DNA of 64,000 nucleotides from Psychrobacillus sp. INOP01. GTDB lineage: Bacteria > Bacillota > Bacilli > Bacillales_A > Planococcaceae. A model generated the notes under the pieces. That model saw only the letters and a program-made list of their open reading frames with translations, searched no databases and had not been told where the DNA came from. Each line of letters starts with the position of its first letter. Position 1 is the first letter of the stretch. A program made the position numbers and the translations under genes. Positions 31,726 to 41,500 of the stretch are shown here, in pieces. The DNA lies in contig NZ_CP073315.1 of the NCBI RefSeq assembly GCF_018140925.1, positions 1,364,001 to 1,428,000 of the forward strand, read 5' to 3'.

Positions 31726-33321
31726 TTAATACGGTTCTGCTTCATGGCTTTTATTGACTGCTTGTTCTGGTGCTTTATCTCCGTCTTTATTCCCCAACGG
31801 TTTTTGAGAGGAATTATTACTTTTAGCGTGAGCAAGTCCTTCCCTTAAATGTCGACCATAGTCTTCATCTGCTTCCTCCGCTAAGGCAATCATTTTCTCT
31901 TGAATTCGTGGATCACATGCAGAGAGGTCATTAACTAAATTGGAGATGAGCTCAGTTTTTTCCCACTGCTCAAATTGGCGATAGGTTTCTCCTGCTTGCT
32001 TTGTATTGTTTTGGCGCTCGATGGACTCACGCACTAAGTTTCCTTTTATCATTGGAGTATACTCTTTACCTAACTGTGTTGCTTCCTTTAAGCCGTCTAA
32101 TATAGACGGTTCGTAGTTGATATGTGGATTCTGGAAGGGTCCTCTATCTAATCGATATGCCATTTGACCGCCGCTTTGATTGGTTGCTACTCTTTTTTTC
32201 GGTGCATTGATCGGAAGCTGTAAATAGTTCGCTCCAACACGGTGTCGCTGTGTATCGGAATACGAAAATGTGCGCCCCTGTAGCATTTTATCGTCTGAAA
32301 AGTCCAGGCCATCTACAAGCACGCCAGTACCAAATGCTGCCTGCTCCACTTCCGTAAAGTAATCTTCAGGGTTTCGATCTAACACCATTTTTCCAACGGC
32401 TTTCCAAGGAAATAAATCTTCTGGCCAAAGCTTCGTATCATCTAACGGATCAAAATCTAGCTCTGGATGATCATCATCACTCATCGTTTGAACTAGTAAC
32501 TCCCATTCAGGGAAATCGCCTTTTTCAATCGCATTATATAAATCTTGTGTGGCATGATTAAAGTTTTTAGCTTGTATTTCCTCTGCTTCCTTTTGGGTTA
32601 AGTTACGAATACCTTGCTTCGGCTCCCAGTGATACTTGACGAGAACTGCTTTTCCTTCGTTATTTACCCATTTGTACGTATTCACACCAGACCCTTGCAT
32701 CATTCGATAGTTTGCCGGAATTCCCCATGGAGAATAGACGAAAGTCACCATATGGAATGACTCAGGAGAACTAGCACAAAAATCAAAAAAGCGCTCGGAA
32801 TCTTGGATATTCGTTACTGGATCTGGTTTAAACGCATGAATCATATCTGGGAACTTTATCGCATCGCGAATAAAGAAAATCTTCAAATTGTTCCCTACTA
32901 AATCCCAGTTGCCATCCTCTGTATAAAACTTCACAGCAAATCCACGGGGATCACGTAATGTTTCGGGGGAGTGTCCTCCATGAATTACGGAGGAAAAGCG
33001 AACAAATACAGGAGTTTTCTTCCCCTTTTCCTGGAATAATTTAGCTCGAGTATATTTAGACACTTTCTCATCCCCAACAGCACCATACGCTTCGAAATAA
33101 CCATGCGCACCTGCTCCACGTGCATGTACGACACGCTCCGGCACTCGTTCCCTGTCAAAGTGACTAATTTTTTCAATAAAATCATAGTTTTCTAAAGTTG
33201 CTGGACCTCTGTTTCCTACCGTCCTCATATGCTGATTATTCGTTACAGGATGCCCCTGTCTATTCGTGAGCGTATCTTCATTTTCCACATTTGTATCGTA
33301 ATTTGGCTGTTCTTCTGTCAC
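31726..33321 (-). CDS. katA: Haem catalase
   Basis: A monofunctional catalase (2 H2O2 to water and oxygen) of 531 residues. Seen are the catalytic His segment [15 protein letters not shown], the catalytic Asn in [11 protein letters not shown], and the haem-ligand Tyr in [18 protein letters not shown] polar C-terminal tail of about 45 residues exceeds the usual small-subunit length. I chose the GTG at 33321 because AGGAGG lies nine bases before it. The upstream ATGs either overlap that site or have none. No PerR box was found between it and the next gene. Confidence 0.93.
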   Translation of the reverse strand: MTEEQPNYDTNVENEDTLTNRQGHPVTNNQHMRTVGNRGPATLENYDFIEKISHFDRERVPERVVHARGAGAHGYFEAYGAVGDEKVSKYTRAKLFQEKGKKTPVFVRFSSVIHGGHSPETLRDPRGFAVKFYTEDGNWDLVGNNLKIFFIRDAIKFPDMIHAFKPDPVTNIQDSERFFDFCASSPESFHMVTFVYSPWGIPANYRMMQGSGVNTYKWVNNEGKAVLVKYHWEPKQGIRNLTQKEAEEIQAKNFNHATQDLYNAIEKGDFPEWELLVQTMSDDDHPELDFDPLDDTKLWPEDLFPWKAVGKMVLDRNPEDYFTEVEQAAFGTGVLVDGLDFSDDKMLQGRTFSYSDTQRHRVGANYLQLPINAPKKRVATNQSGGQMAYRLDRGPFQNPHINYEPSILDGLKEATQLGKEYTPMIKGNLVRESIERQNNTKQAGETYRQFEQWEKTELISNLVNDLSACDPRIQEKMIALAEEADEDYGRHLREGLAHAKSNNSSQKPLGNKDGDKAPEQAVNKSHEAEPY

Positions 33322-33402
33322 TCTCTTCATCCTCCTAAACATTCAAAATAGAATTTACATTCTTCTATATACTGTCCAGAACGTTGAGTAAATATTCCAA
33401 TA

Positions 33403-33999
33403 TTACATAAAGCTTGCAATCGAAAAGGCATATTTTCTCCAAACTGATACATGAATCGGTTGCTCTACTTTCCTTTTACTACTTACATATGTTTGCAGAT
33501 TCCCTTTAAATTTTAAGGTTAATGCTGAAAGTTGTTCAAAGTGATGCGGTTGAGCCAAAGGGGGGGCAACCTGTAGTCGTGAAGATGGACATTCTTTCAT
33601 AATTGTTGCGACAAATTGAGAGCAAAAGTAAGCATTCTCACGCTCCATTTCAATATTTATGGCAACTAACACCAAACCTATTAAATTATATTTATATAAT
33701 TGTTTTTGTTTTTCCATTTGGCTAATTTTGCTTTTCATCCGCATATATTCGGAATTTGTCACCTCGCACTCATAAATAGCACAGGTTGCTCTTTGGAACA
33801 GTCCTTCAATAGGATTCTCCTTAATGAACCCCCCATTGAATGGATTATGACTACTTTTCCTACCAAAGCTATACATCTCATTTAATTCTTCATCAAAAGC
33901 AATGGAGGCATGGTTTAAATCTTTTTTTGTATACATACCAATCGCCTTTGAAAATAATGTACCGGTATTACTAAGAATTATATAAATCTTTTTCCCCAT
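33403..33999 (-). CDS. Permuted papain-like (NlpC/P60-type) protein of unknown role
   Basis: A 198-residue protein with the order of a circularly permuted papain fold: an N-terminal His in LNHASIAFDEEL (about residue 30) and a later Cys in NAYFCSQFVATIM (about residue 125). This is as in the YiiX/YaeF group. No signal peptide is visible. Such proteins include amidases and acyltransferases, so a hydrolase is likely but the substrate is unknown. A GAGGTGG site precedes the ATG. It lies upstream of katA in the same direction, 81 bp away. Confidence 0.62.
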   Translation of the reverse strand: MGKKIYIILSNTGTLFSKAIGMYTKKDLNHASIAFDEELNEMYSFGRKSSHNPFNGGFIKENPIEGLFQRATCAIYECEVTNSEYMRMKSKISQMEKQKQLYKYNLIGLVLVAINIEMERENAYFCSQFVATIMKECPSSRLQVAPPLAQPHHFEQLSALTLKFKGNLQTYVSSKRKVEQPIHVSVWRKYAFSIASFM

Positions 34000-34334
34000 T
34001 TTTCCACCTCGTTCATTAGAGACATTTTTGCCTCAATTCTATTATTTTAATCATGCTCTATTCGCTGATTATTCCATACGTACTTAAGGTGGAAAATAAC
34101 TACGACCTAAGGCGTAGTTGATTGATATAATACGATTCTTAGCGAGATAGATCGGAAAAGTAATCATCTTTTTAAAACTATACTGTCCATTCATTTTATA
34201 TAACTTTTCTAAATAATGGAAGATTCAAAATAAACTTTTCTATTAAACACTTCTAATATGTGTGTTGGGTGAGTAGTCGTTTAGCCTTGCATTAATGATT
34301 GTGGACATATTACAAAATTGTTACACTGTCATTG
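34000..34334. other. Divergent intergenic region
   Basis: About 395 bp separate the divergently transcribed papain-like gene and the GMC operon. The part up to 34334 has no gene-like frame. A candidate promoter for the operon, TTGTGG with TACACT 17 bp later, lies at about 34301-34329, immediately upstream of the 7-1-7 palindrome. Confidence 0.4.
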
Positions 34335-34351
34335 TTTGTAATAATTACAAA
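34335..34351. promoter_or_regulatory. Fur-family 7-1-7 operator before the GMC dehydrogenase operon
   Basis: The 17-bp sequence TTTGTAATAATTACAAA is a perfect inverted repeat around one A. Its core TTGTAAT-A-ATTACAA has the 7-1-7 layout of Fur-family boxes: PerR TTATAATNATTATAA, Zur TCGTAATNATTACGA, Fur TGATAATNATTATCA. It lies between PerR and Zur in sequence and 45 bp before the first gene. Which regulator binds cannot be decided by reading. Confidence 0.55.
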
Positions 34352-34395
34352 ATAATTATTATTCCACAGAAATAAAATATAACAGGAGAGATATT

Positions 34396-34653
34396 GTGAC
34401 CCAATATAATTTAGAAGAATTAAAAATATTGAATCAGTTTTTATTTGCATTATTTATCGTTGCCGATTTTGCACTTTTTCTTCATTTTAATAATACTGTT
34501 TTTCCTTGGTTCGCACTGTTTGGCGCAGGGATTGGCTTGTCCATTATCGTTGCTTGTTGGACAGGAAAAAAATACTTATGCTTTATCGCAGCTTTATTAG
34601 TAAGCACGGCAGTATTTTCAATCGTTTATAATTGGCAAGCTATTGTACATTAA
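34396..34653 (+). CDS. Small membrane protein of the GMC dehydrogenase operon
   Basis: An 85-residue protein with three hydrophobic segments (about residues 12-30, 34-52 and 57-78) and a short charged N-terminus. The start is GTG, five bases after AGGAGAG. It lies 29 bp before the Tat-signal subunit gene. It may anchor the dehydrogenase or help electron transfer to the membrane; this is inferred from position only. Confidence 0.68.
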   Translation: MTQYNLEELKILNQFLFALFIVADFALFLHFNNTVFPWFALFGAGIGLSIIVACWTGKKYLCFIAALLVSTAVFSIVYNWQAIVH

Positions 34654-34682
34654 TACTTTTTACATAATTGGAGGATTTGAAT

Positions 34683-35435
34683 ATGACAGAGCAAGAAAAA
34701 AATAATCCTATTTTAGATAAGCGTTCATCTAGACGCACATTTATCAAAAATTCTGGGTTAACTGTAGGTGGTCTTGTTTTAGGAGGAGCCATCGGTTCTT
34801 TAGTTGGTGGAAAAACAGAAACTACTACTCATACAAAAACAAGCGGAGCTACTCATACTGCAATCGATTATAGTGATACACGTCAGTTTTTTGTACGTCA
34901 AAAAGATTTTGACGCACTTAGCACAGCTGCTGAACTAATTTATCCAGAGGATGAGCAGGGACCAGGTGCTATAACTCTAGGAGCACCTTATTTTATTGAT
35001 AAACAGTTAGCTAGCCCTTGGGGGATCAGTACGGATGATTATAAAAAAGGTCCTTTCCAACCTGGAGAAGTTCCACTCGACAAAGCTGAGATTATGCTAC
35101 AGGGGGTTCGCAAGCTAAATGAGGTTGCGGAAAAAGAGCATGATGGAACAGTCTTTAAAGATTTAACGGAAGAGCAACAAATTGTCATCCTTACTTCTTT
35201 CCAAGCAGGAGAAGTCGAAATGGACTTAGTAAATTCAGCAGCATTCTTTGCGTTGCTGAGAACCCTTACTTTGCAAGGTTGCTTCTCAGATCCACTTTAC
35301 GGGGGAAACAAAAACATGGCCGGCTGGAAAATGAAAGAATTCCCAGGAGCTCAAATGTCTTATACATCCTATTTAGAAGAAGAGGAATTTGTATTAATAG
35401 AGCCAATCAGTTTAGGCGGACACAAACATTCATAA
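34683..35435 (+). CDS. Gluconate 2-dehydrogenase subunit 3 family protein with Tat signal
   Basis: A 250-residue protein starting at an ATG just after GGAGGATTTGAAT. The N-terminus has a twin-arginine signal (SSRRTFIKN followed by the hydrophobic stretch GLTVGGLVLGGAIGSLVGG, residues 14-45). The rest is the small subunit of membrane FAD dehydrogenases (DFDALSTAAELIYPEDEQGPGA and DPLYGGNKNMAGW). The partner flavoprotein is the next gene and has no signal of its own, so it is probably carried out by this subunit through the Tat pathway. Confidence 0.87.
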   Translation: MTEQEKNNPILDKRSSRRTFIKNSGLTVGGLVLGGAIGSLVGGKTETTTHTKTSGATHTAIDYSDTRQFFVRQKDFDALSTAAELIYPEDEQGPGAITLGAPYFIDKQLASPWGISTDDYKKGPFQPGEVPLDKAEIMLQGVRKLNEVAEKEHDGTVFKDLTEEQQIVILTSFQAGEVEMDLVNSAAFFALLRTLTLQGCFSDPLYGGNKNMAGWKMKEFPGAQMSYTSYLEEEEFVLIEPISLGGHKHS

Positions 35436-35461
35436 GTTGAAACAACACGAGGAGGATTACA

Positions 35462-37186
35462 ATGGTTACAAAATTACCTAAAGTTGATGTAGTAACAACA
35501 GGTATGGGTTGGACAGGCGGTATTGTTGCTGCTGAACTAACGAAAGCCGGCTACCATGTTGTGGGATTAGAACGTGGAGTAGAAAGATCAATCGAAGATT
35601 ATTTACATGGTCATGATGAACTAAAATATAATATTCATAAAGAATTAATGCAAAAGTTAACAAAGGATACTATTACATTCCGTAATACATTAAACGACAC
35701 AGCAAAACCAATACGTGATGAAGGTGCTTTTGTAGTAGGAACAGGTACTGGTGGTGGTGGTGCTCACTGGGGTGGTCAAACATATCGCTATTTCCCATAC
35801 GATTTTCAAATTCGGAGTAAAACGATTGAAAAATATGGAGAAAGTAAAATACCTTCAGGAGTTACTATTCAAGACTGGGGTATTACTTACGATGAAATCG
35901 AACCATATTACTCTAAGTTTGAACAAATGGCTGGTATTTCTGGGGAACCCGATCCATTAGCTGGACATCGTTCAATCGATTACCCAACACCAGCATTAAA
36001 AAAATTACCTCAAATGAAAATGTTCCATGAAGCAGCTGAGAAACTTGGGTATCACCCTTTCGTAGTTCCAACAGCAAACGTTTCGCAAAGCTATACAAAT
36101 CCAGATGGAGAGACGTTAAATGCATGCCAATACTGTGCATTTTGTGGTAACTATGGCTGTGAGTATGGTGCAAAAGCAGACCCAATCGTAACCGTTATCC
36201 CAACTGCGAAGAAAACCGGAAACTTTGAACTACGCACAAATTCTATTGTTACTCGTGTATTATACGATGGAACAAAAGCTACTGGGGTTTTATATAAAGA
36301 TACGAGAACTGGTGAGGAATTCGAACAACCAGCGGACCTTGTTGTTTTAACTAGCTATATCTTTAACAATGTTCGCTTATTATTGTTATCCGGTATTGGT
36401 AAACCATATAATCCAAAAACTGGCGAAGGAATTATCGGAAAAAACTATACAGATCACCATACTATTACTGGAGCAATCGGTTATTTTGAAGAGAAGAAAT
36501 TCAATAGTTACATTGGAACAGGTTCTCTAGGCTCTGCTTTCAATGACTTTAATGCTGATAACTTTGACCACGCTAACCTTGATTTCATCCATGGCGGTCA
36601 GATTGAAATGCATTTAATGGGAAATGAACCAATTGCTAATAACCCTGCTCCTTTTGGAACACCGACCTGGGGTAAAGAATTTAAGAAAAACTCTTTGCAT
36701 TACTTCTACCGAAATGTAACTGTTGTATCCCAAAGAGCTATTTTGCCGCATAAAGATCATTATCTAGATTTAGATCCAACGTATACAGATGATTATGGTG
36801 ATCCATTAATTCGCGTAACATTCGATTATACTGAGATGGACCATAAACGTAATGAATTTCTAGTAGAAAAATGTAATGAAGTAGTAAAAGAAATGGGAGC
36901 CGACATTATCGACACAATCCCAATGGCTGAGCATTTCGGTGGAAGATTCACGTTCCAACATGATGGTGGAGGTGTAATTATGGGAGATAGCCCAGATAAC
37001 TCTGCTGTCAACAATTACATGCAAATGTGGGATGTAGATAACTTATTCGTTTGTGGAGCGTCGGCATTCCCTCACTTTGGTCCAACGAACCCAACCCCCA
37101 CTGTTGGCGCTTTAGCTTACCGAGCAGCTGAAGGTATGATCGAGTACTTGAAAAACGGCGGCGGTCCACTAGTTTCTAAAAAATAA
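35462..37186 (+). CDS. GMC-family FAD dehydrogenase large subunit
   Basis: A 574-residue flavoprotein with an FAD-binding GMGWTGGIVAAELTKAGY at residues 14-31, the GMC segment GTGTGGGGAHWGGQTYR, and the C-terminal GMC catalytic region ending FGPTNPTPTVGALAYRAAE. A cysteine run NACQYCAFCGNYGCEYGAK around residue 220 is like the iron-sulfur binding region of fructose and glucose dehydrogenase large subunits. The natural substrate (gluconate, sugar or polyol) is unknown. No cytochrome c subunit follows. Confidence 0.87.
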   Translation: MVTKLPKVDVVTTGMGWTGGIVAAELTKAGYHVVGLERGVERSIEDYLHGHDELKYNIHKELMQKLTKDTITFRNTLNDTAKPIRDEGAFVVGTGTGGGGAHWGGQTYRYFPYDFQIRSKTIEKYGESKIPSGVTIQDWGITYDEIEPYYSKFEQMAGISGEPDPLAGHRSIDYPTPALKKLPQMKMFHEAAEKLGYHPFVVPTANVSQSYTNPDGETLNACQYCAFCGNYGCEYGAKADPIVTVIPTAKKTGNFELRTNSIVTRVLYDGTKATGVLYKDTRTGEEFEQPADLVVLTSYIFNNVRLLLLSGIGKPYNPKTGEGIIGKNYTDHHTITGAIGYFEEKKFNSYIGTGSLGSAFNDFNADNFDHANLDFIHGGQIEMHLMGNEPIANNPAPFGTPTWGKEFKKNSLHYFYRNVTVVSQRAILPHKDHYLDLDPTYTDDYGDPLIRVTFDYTEMDHKRNEFLVEKCNEVVKEMGADIIDTIPMAEHFGGRFTFQHDGGGVIMGDSPDNSAVNNYMQMWDVDNLFVCGASAFPHFGPTNPTPTVGALAYRAAEGMIEYLKNGGGPLVSKK

Positions 37187-37269
37187 TACAGTCGCAAGTT
37201 TAGAACCATCATTTTTCCACAGAATATGTTATATTAATAACGACTCTATATATAGAAGGAGGAGATTCT

Positions 37270-37473
37270 ATGCCAAACATAGGAGTACCTGGTTTAATAC
37301 TTGTATTAATTATTGCTTTGATTATCTTTGGTCCATCTAAATTACCTCAACTCGGCAAAGCAGTTGGACAAACGTTAAAAGAATTCAAAACCTCAACTCG
37401 AGATATTATAAATGATGAAGAAAAAGATGATAAGAAAGTCGAAGCATCTGAAGTAGATTTAGACAAGAAATAA
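37270..37473 (+). CDS. tatA: Twin-arginine translocase subunit TatA
   Basis: A 67-residue TatA: one membrane helix (residues 4-20), the hinge [14 protein letters not shown], an amphipathic helix and a charged tail. A GAAGGAGGAG site precedes it. It follows the Tat-dependent dehydrogenase by 83 bp, which suggests a dedicated pore component. No tatC is in the window. A terminator closes the group. Confidence 0.92.
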   Translation: MPNIGVPGLILVLIIALIIFGPSKLPQLGKAVGQTLKEFKTSTRDIINDEEKDDKKVEASEVDLDKK

Positions 37474-37479
37474 TTTTGG

Positions 37480-37511
37480 TTGGTCCTGACATCTGTCAAG
37501 ACCAGCTTTTT
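37480..37511 (+). terminator. Terminator after tatA
   Basis: TGGTC-TGAC pairs with GTCA-GACCA around ATCT, followed by GCTTTTTTC. Confidence 0.85.
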
Positions 37512-37703
37512 TCATATTATATTTGAGTCAATTCATAATAAGGTAATTAGTAATAAACACTCAACACTGACCAAAGTTGATTTTCGCTCCAATCGCTACG
37601 CTAGATTTGAAACATGAAAGTACGTTAATAGCTCATAAATACTCGTGTTTTATGAAACAAGTAATAATGAAATTGACTCATTCATTTAACAACCCTTAAA
37701 AAG

Positions 37704-38309
37704 CTAGCTTTTCTTATTGAATCGAAATGAAATGGAATTGGTTTTAAATATTTCTAACAGATTATCAGCGATTTCCTCTGGTGTCTGTATACAACCACCG
37801 TTTATCCATTCCAGAATAACTCCGTAAGAACCATACATTTTATACGTATTAAAGTGCTCTAGCACAATGCCCTCATTTGCTTCATTTAAATATGTGATTC
37901 CTTCGAATACCTCTTTAAATTTCAAAAAGAATTTTTCTTTAAATCTAGGAATGGTATCTTCCAAGTTTAATAAACTATAAAAATTTCTATTATTATAAAA
38001 ATGCCTAAAGAAAGTATTGGATGATGGTAAAATTAGGTCATACTCTACAATTTTCGTATCTATAAAAGGTTGATGAAATGCCACTTCTAAACCTTTTAAA
38101 ATTTCCGCAACCAATTCTTCTGCTATATCTTCCTTATCCTTAAAATGTAAATAGAAGGTGCTTCTATTATAGTCAGCCTTTTCAACGATATCCGTGACCG
38201 TTACATTTTTGTATCCTTTTTCTTTCACAAGCTGCACAAAATGCTCCTTTAAGAGATTTTTTGTTCTCCGAATTCTTCGATCCCCCATCGAATGATTTTC
38301 TGAATTCAT
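37704..38309 (-). CDS. TetR/AcrR-family transcriptional regulator
   Basis: A 201-residue regulator with the N-terminal TetR helix-turn-helix (VTVTDIVEKADYNRSTFYLHFKDKEDI, about residues 30-57) and an all-helical ligand domain. The start at 38309 follows GGGGG at a good distance; an upstream ATG would overlap it. No obvious target gene is divergent from it. The 21-bp array lies about 140 bp upstream, so it may affect this promoter. Confidence 0.85.
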   Translation of the reverse strand: MNSENHSMGDRRIRRTKNLLKEHFVQLVKEKGYKNVTVTDIVEKADYNRSTFYLHFKDKEDIAEELVAEILKGLEVAFHQPFIDTKIVEYDLILPSSNTFFRHFYNNRNFYSLLNLEDTIPRFKEKFFLKFKEVFEGITYLNEANEGIVLEHFNTYKMYGSYGVILEWINGGCIQTPEEIADNLLEIFKTNSISFRFNKKS

Positions 38310-38448
38310 GAGCAATCCCCCTTGTTTTTTATACATAGTAAAAATTATACATGATTAGTCACCCTTGAACCAAACTCTTTGTGAGTGTCCTATATATTCC
38401 TAAGTTTGTTGTCTGCTAGATTCATCGATTATTCTGTCCGATTGAATG

Positions 38449-38553
38449 ATTCGACCGATGTTGAGTGTTATTCGACCGATAATATTATATATTCGATCGA
38501 TTATCACTAACATTTAACCGATTTCTCTCCTTATTCGACCGATTCGCCATTTT
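38449..38553. repeat. 21-bp periodic repeat array 1 (five units)
   Basis: Units start at 38449, 38470, 38491, 38512 and 38533. Each opens with ATTCGACCGAT or a one- to two-base variant (ATTCGATCGAT, ATTTAACCGAT), followed by 10 variable bases. A degenerate unit ATTCTGTCCGATT lies 18 bp before the first. The array sits between the tetR promoter region and the metH terminator. Four of its five units have a counterpart in the array at 44158. Confidence 0.9.
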
Positions 38554-38558
38554 CTACA

Positions 38559-38588
38559 AGAAAACACTGCCAAGATGGCAGTGTTTCA
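38559..38588 (-). terminator. Terminator after metH
   Basis: On the minus strand AAACACTGCC pairs with GGCAGTGTTT around ATCTT, followed by TTC T; it begins within five bases of the stop codon. Confidence 0.85.
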
Positions 38589-38590
38589 TT

Positions 38591-41500
38591 TTAGTCTACG
38601 ACGAAATACCTTGCGTCAGGATGAGCAAATACGATAGCAGAAACAGATGCTTCGGGTTCCATCATAAATTCCTCTGTAAGCTCTACTCCAATTACCTCCG
38701 GTTTTATAAGGCCAAACAGTTTTGCTTGATCATCTAAATTCGGGCAGGCTGGATAGCCAAAGGAGAAGCGTTGTCCTTGGTATTTTGCAGCAAAACGGTC
38801 GCGCATTGTGAAATCCGTTGCATCTGGGAATCCCCATTGGTCTCTAATTTCTTGATGAATGCGTTCGGCAAATCCCTCAGCTAATTCTAGCGCAGTCGCT
38901 TGCAGTGCGTGGCTTTCTAAAAATTTTCCTTTGTCTTTTAGTTTTGCTGCTGCAGCACGAACTCCATGTCCTGCAGTTACCAGCATCAACGCAACATAGT
39001 CCATTTCCCCACTGTCCACAGGCTTTAAATAATCTGCTAAACAAAGGAATGGCAGGGCGGATTGGCGTGGGAATGTGAATCGCTCGATTACTGTTTTCGC
39101 GTCGGTTGGGTCATAGATAATTACATCATCTCCATCCGCTTGCGCAGGGAAAAATTGATATACCCCTTGTGGCTTCAAAATATCCGATTGTAAGTACCCT
39201 GTGACTAATTCATGTAACCCAGTTGCACGCTCGTCACTCTCCGCTAATAGTTTTTCACTATACCCTTTTAACCCTAAATGATGACCGATTAGCGTGCGCA
39301 TATTCACATATGGATGCAAATGGGAGACCGAATAGTCTTTTAATACATGTCTACGAACATCTTTTGGTATATATACCTGAACATCTTCACGTACGGTTTT
39401 CACTGGTTTTTCTAAAATGGCTACGGCCTGCTTAGCTGAGCGATTAGCTTCTGCAATTTTTCGTTTTTCCTGTTGAATACCAAGTTCGACTAATAAAGTC
39501 TCTTTATCCACTTCATTTTGCAAACGATTGGCAAGGTCAAGTCCCTGCATCGCATCTTTCGCATATAATACTGGGCCATCATATTCTGCCGAAATTTTCG
39601 TTTCTGTAAAACGACGAGAAAGTGCTGCTCCACCTACTAGTATAGGCACATCAATACCTGCTTCTTTAAAATCCTGCGCAGTGATGACCATTTGCTGTGC
39701 TGATTTTACAAGTAGTCCAGAAAGTCCGATCATATCCGGCTTTTCCTTCCGAATAACCTCTATTAACGTGGCTGGAGTTACTTTAATTCCAACATCGATT
39801 ACTTTATAACCGTTGTTGCTCAATATAATATCTACAAGATTTTTTCCAATATCATGCACATCGCCTTTAACAGTCGCAAGGACGATTTTACCTTTACCCG
39901 AATCATCCTCTTTTTTCTCCATATACTGCTCCAAGTATGCAACAGAGGCTTTCATTACCCCTGCACTTTGAAGAACTTCGGCAACTATTAACTGATTGTC
40001 ATTAAACAGTCGCCCTACCTCGGCCATACCCTTCATCAATGGACCATTTATGACGTCTAGTGGTGCATCATACATTTGAAGTGCGGCTTCTAAATCTGCG
40101 ATAAGCCCTTCCTTAGTTCCTTCAATAACGTAATAGGCAAGACGCTCGGGGACAGTTTTTGGAATATCATCCTCAGTCTTTTCTTTCTTTTTGTCCCGGT
40201 AAAAATCTGTGAAATCAGCAAGTGTTTGATCAGTCGTTGTAAATAATAGCTCATTAGCCATATCGATTTCCTCTTTAGGAATAGAAGCATATCTTTCAAG
40301 CTTTTCTGTATTTACAATTGCGTAATCCAGTCCCGCCTGTGTGCAATGGTATAAGTAGACAGCATTCAATACTTCACGACCAACAGGTGGAAGACCAAAT
40401 GATACATTACTTACTCCTAAAATAGTTAGAGCTCGTGGCAATTTTTCTTTTATTAGACGAATACCTTCGATCGTTTCTACTGCCGACCCGATATATTGTT
40501 GGTCCCCTGTTCCGACTGGGAATACAAGTGGATCAAAAATTATATCCTCAGGCGCAAGTCCCCATTTATTTACTAATAAATCATAAGAACGCTGTGCGAT
40601 TTCAAGCTTCCGCTGTCTCGTAACAGCCATTCCTAATTCATCGATCGTTCCAACTACTACTGCCGCACCGTATTTTTTCACTAGAGGCATTACTGCTTCA
40701 AATCGCTCTTCCCCATCCTCTAAGTTAATCGAGTTAATAATTGTCTTTCCTTGGGAATATTTAAGTGCTACTTCGATTACCTTTTCATCCGTCGAATCAA
40801 TAACAAGAGGTACTTTAACTTTTTTTACTACTTCTTTCATGAAGTTAGTCATGTCCTCTAGTTCATCACGGTCAGGATTTGCAAGGCAAATATCAATAAC
40901 ATGCGCCCCACCTTTAACCTGTGCTCGCGCAATTTCAGATGCTTCTTCAAACTTTTCATCTACGATTAATCGTTTAAACTTTCGAGAGCCAATTACATTT
41001 GTACGCTCCCCGATGAATAACGGACGCATCGATTCATCGTATTGAAGGGGTTCTATACCGGAAACGACGTGCCCTTGACGACGCCCCGTCTCTACCGGTT
41101 TCCGCGGAGCAAGATCCTTCACTTCTTCACGTACTGCCCTGATATGAGCAGGAGTCGTGCCACAGCATCCACCTACTACATTCAACCATCCTTTTTCCGC
41201 AAAGCCACGGAGCTTTTTAGAAAGTGATTCTGGCGATTCATGATAATGCCCTTCTTCGTCTGGCAAGCCTGCATTTGGATAACAGCTAACATACCCGTCC
41301 GATAACTCAGATAGCGACCGAATATGATCTGTCATAAATTCTGGCCCTGTCGCACAATTCAAGCCAACTGAAAGTGGTTTAATATGTTCGATTGAAATAT
41401 AAAAGGCTTCAATGCTTTGCCCTGCAAGGGTCGTTCCCATTGGTTCGATGGTTCCTGAAATCATAATAGGTAGCTCTTTCTTCAGCACCTCAAATGCCTG

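Noticed and set aside
33322-33402. PerR box before katA
   Set aside because: The best palindrome, AGAATGTAAATTCT, has a 4-bp centre and does not fit the 7-1-7 layout.
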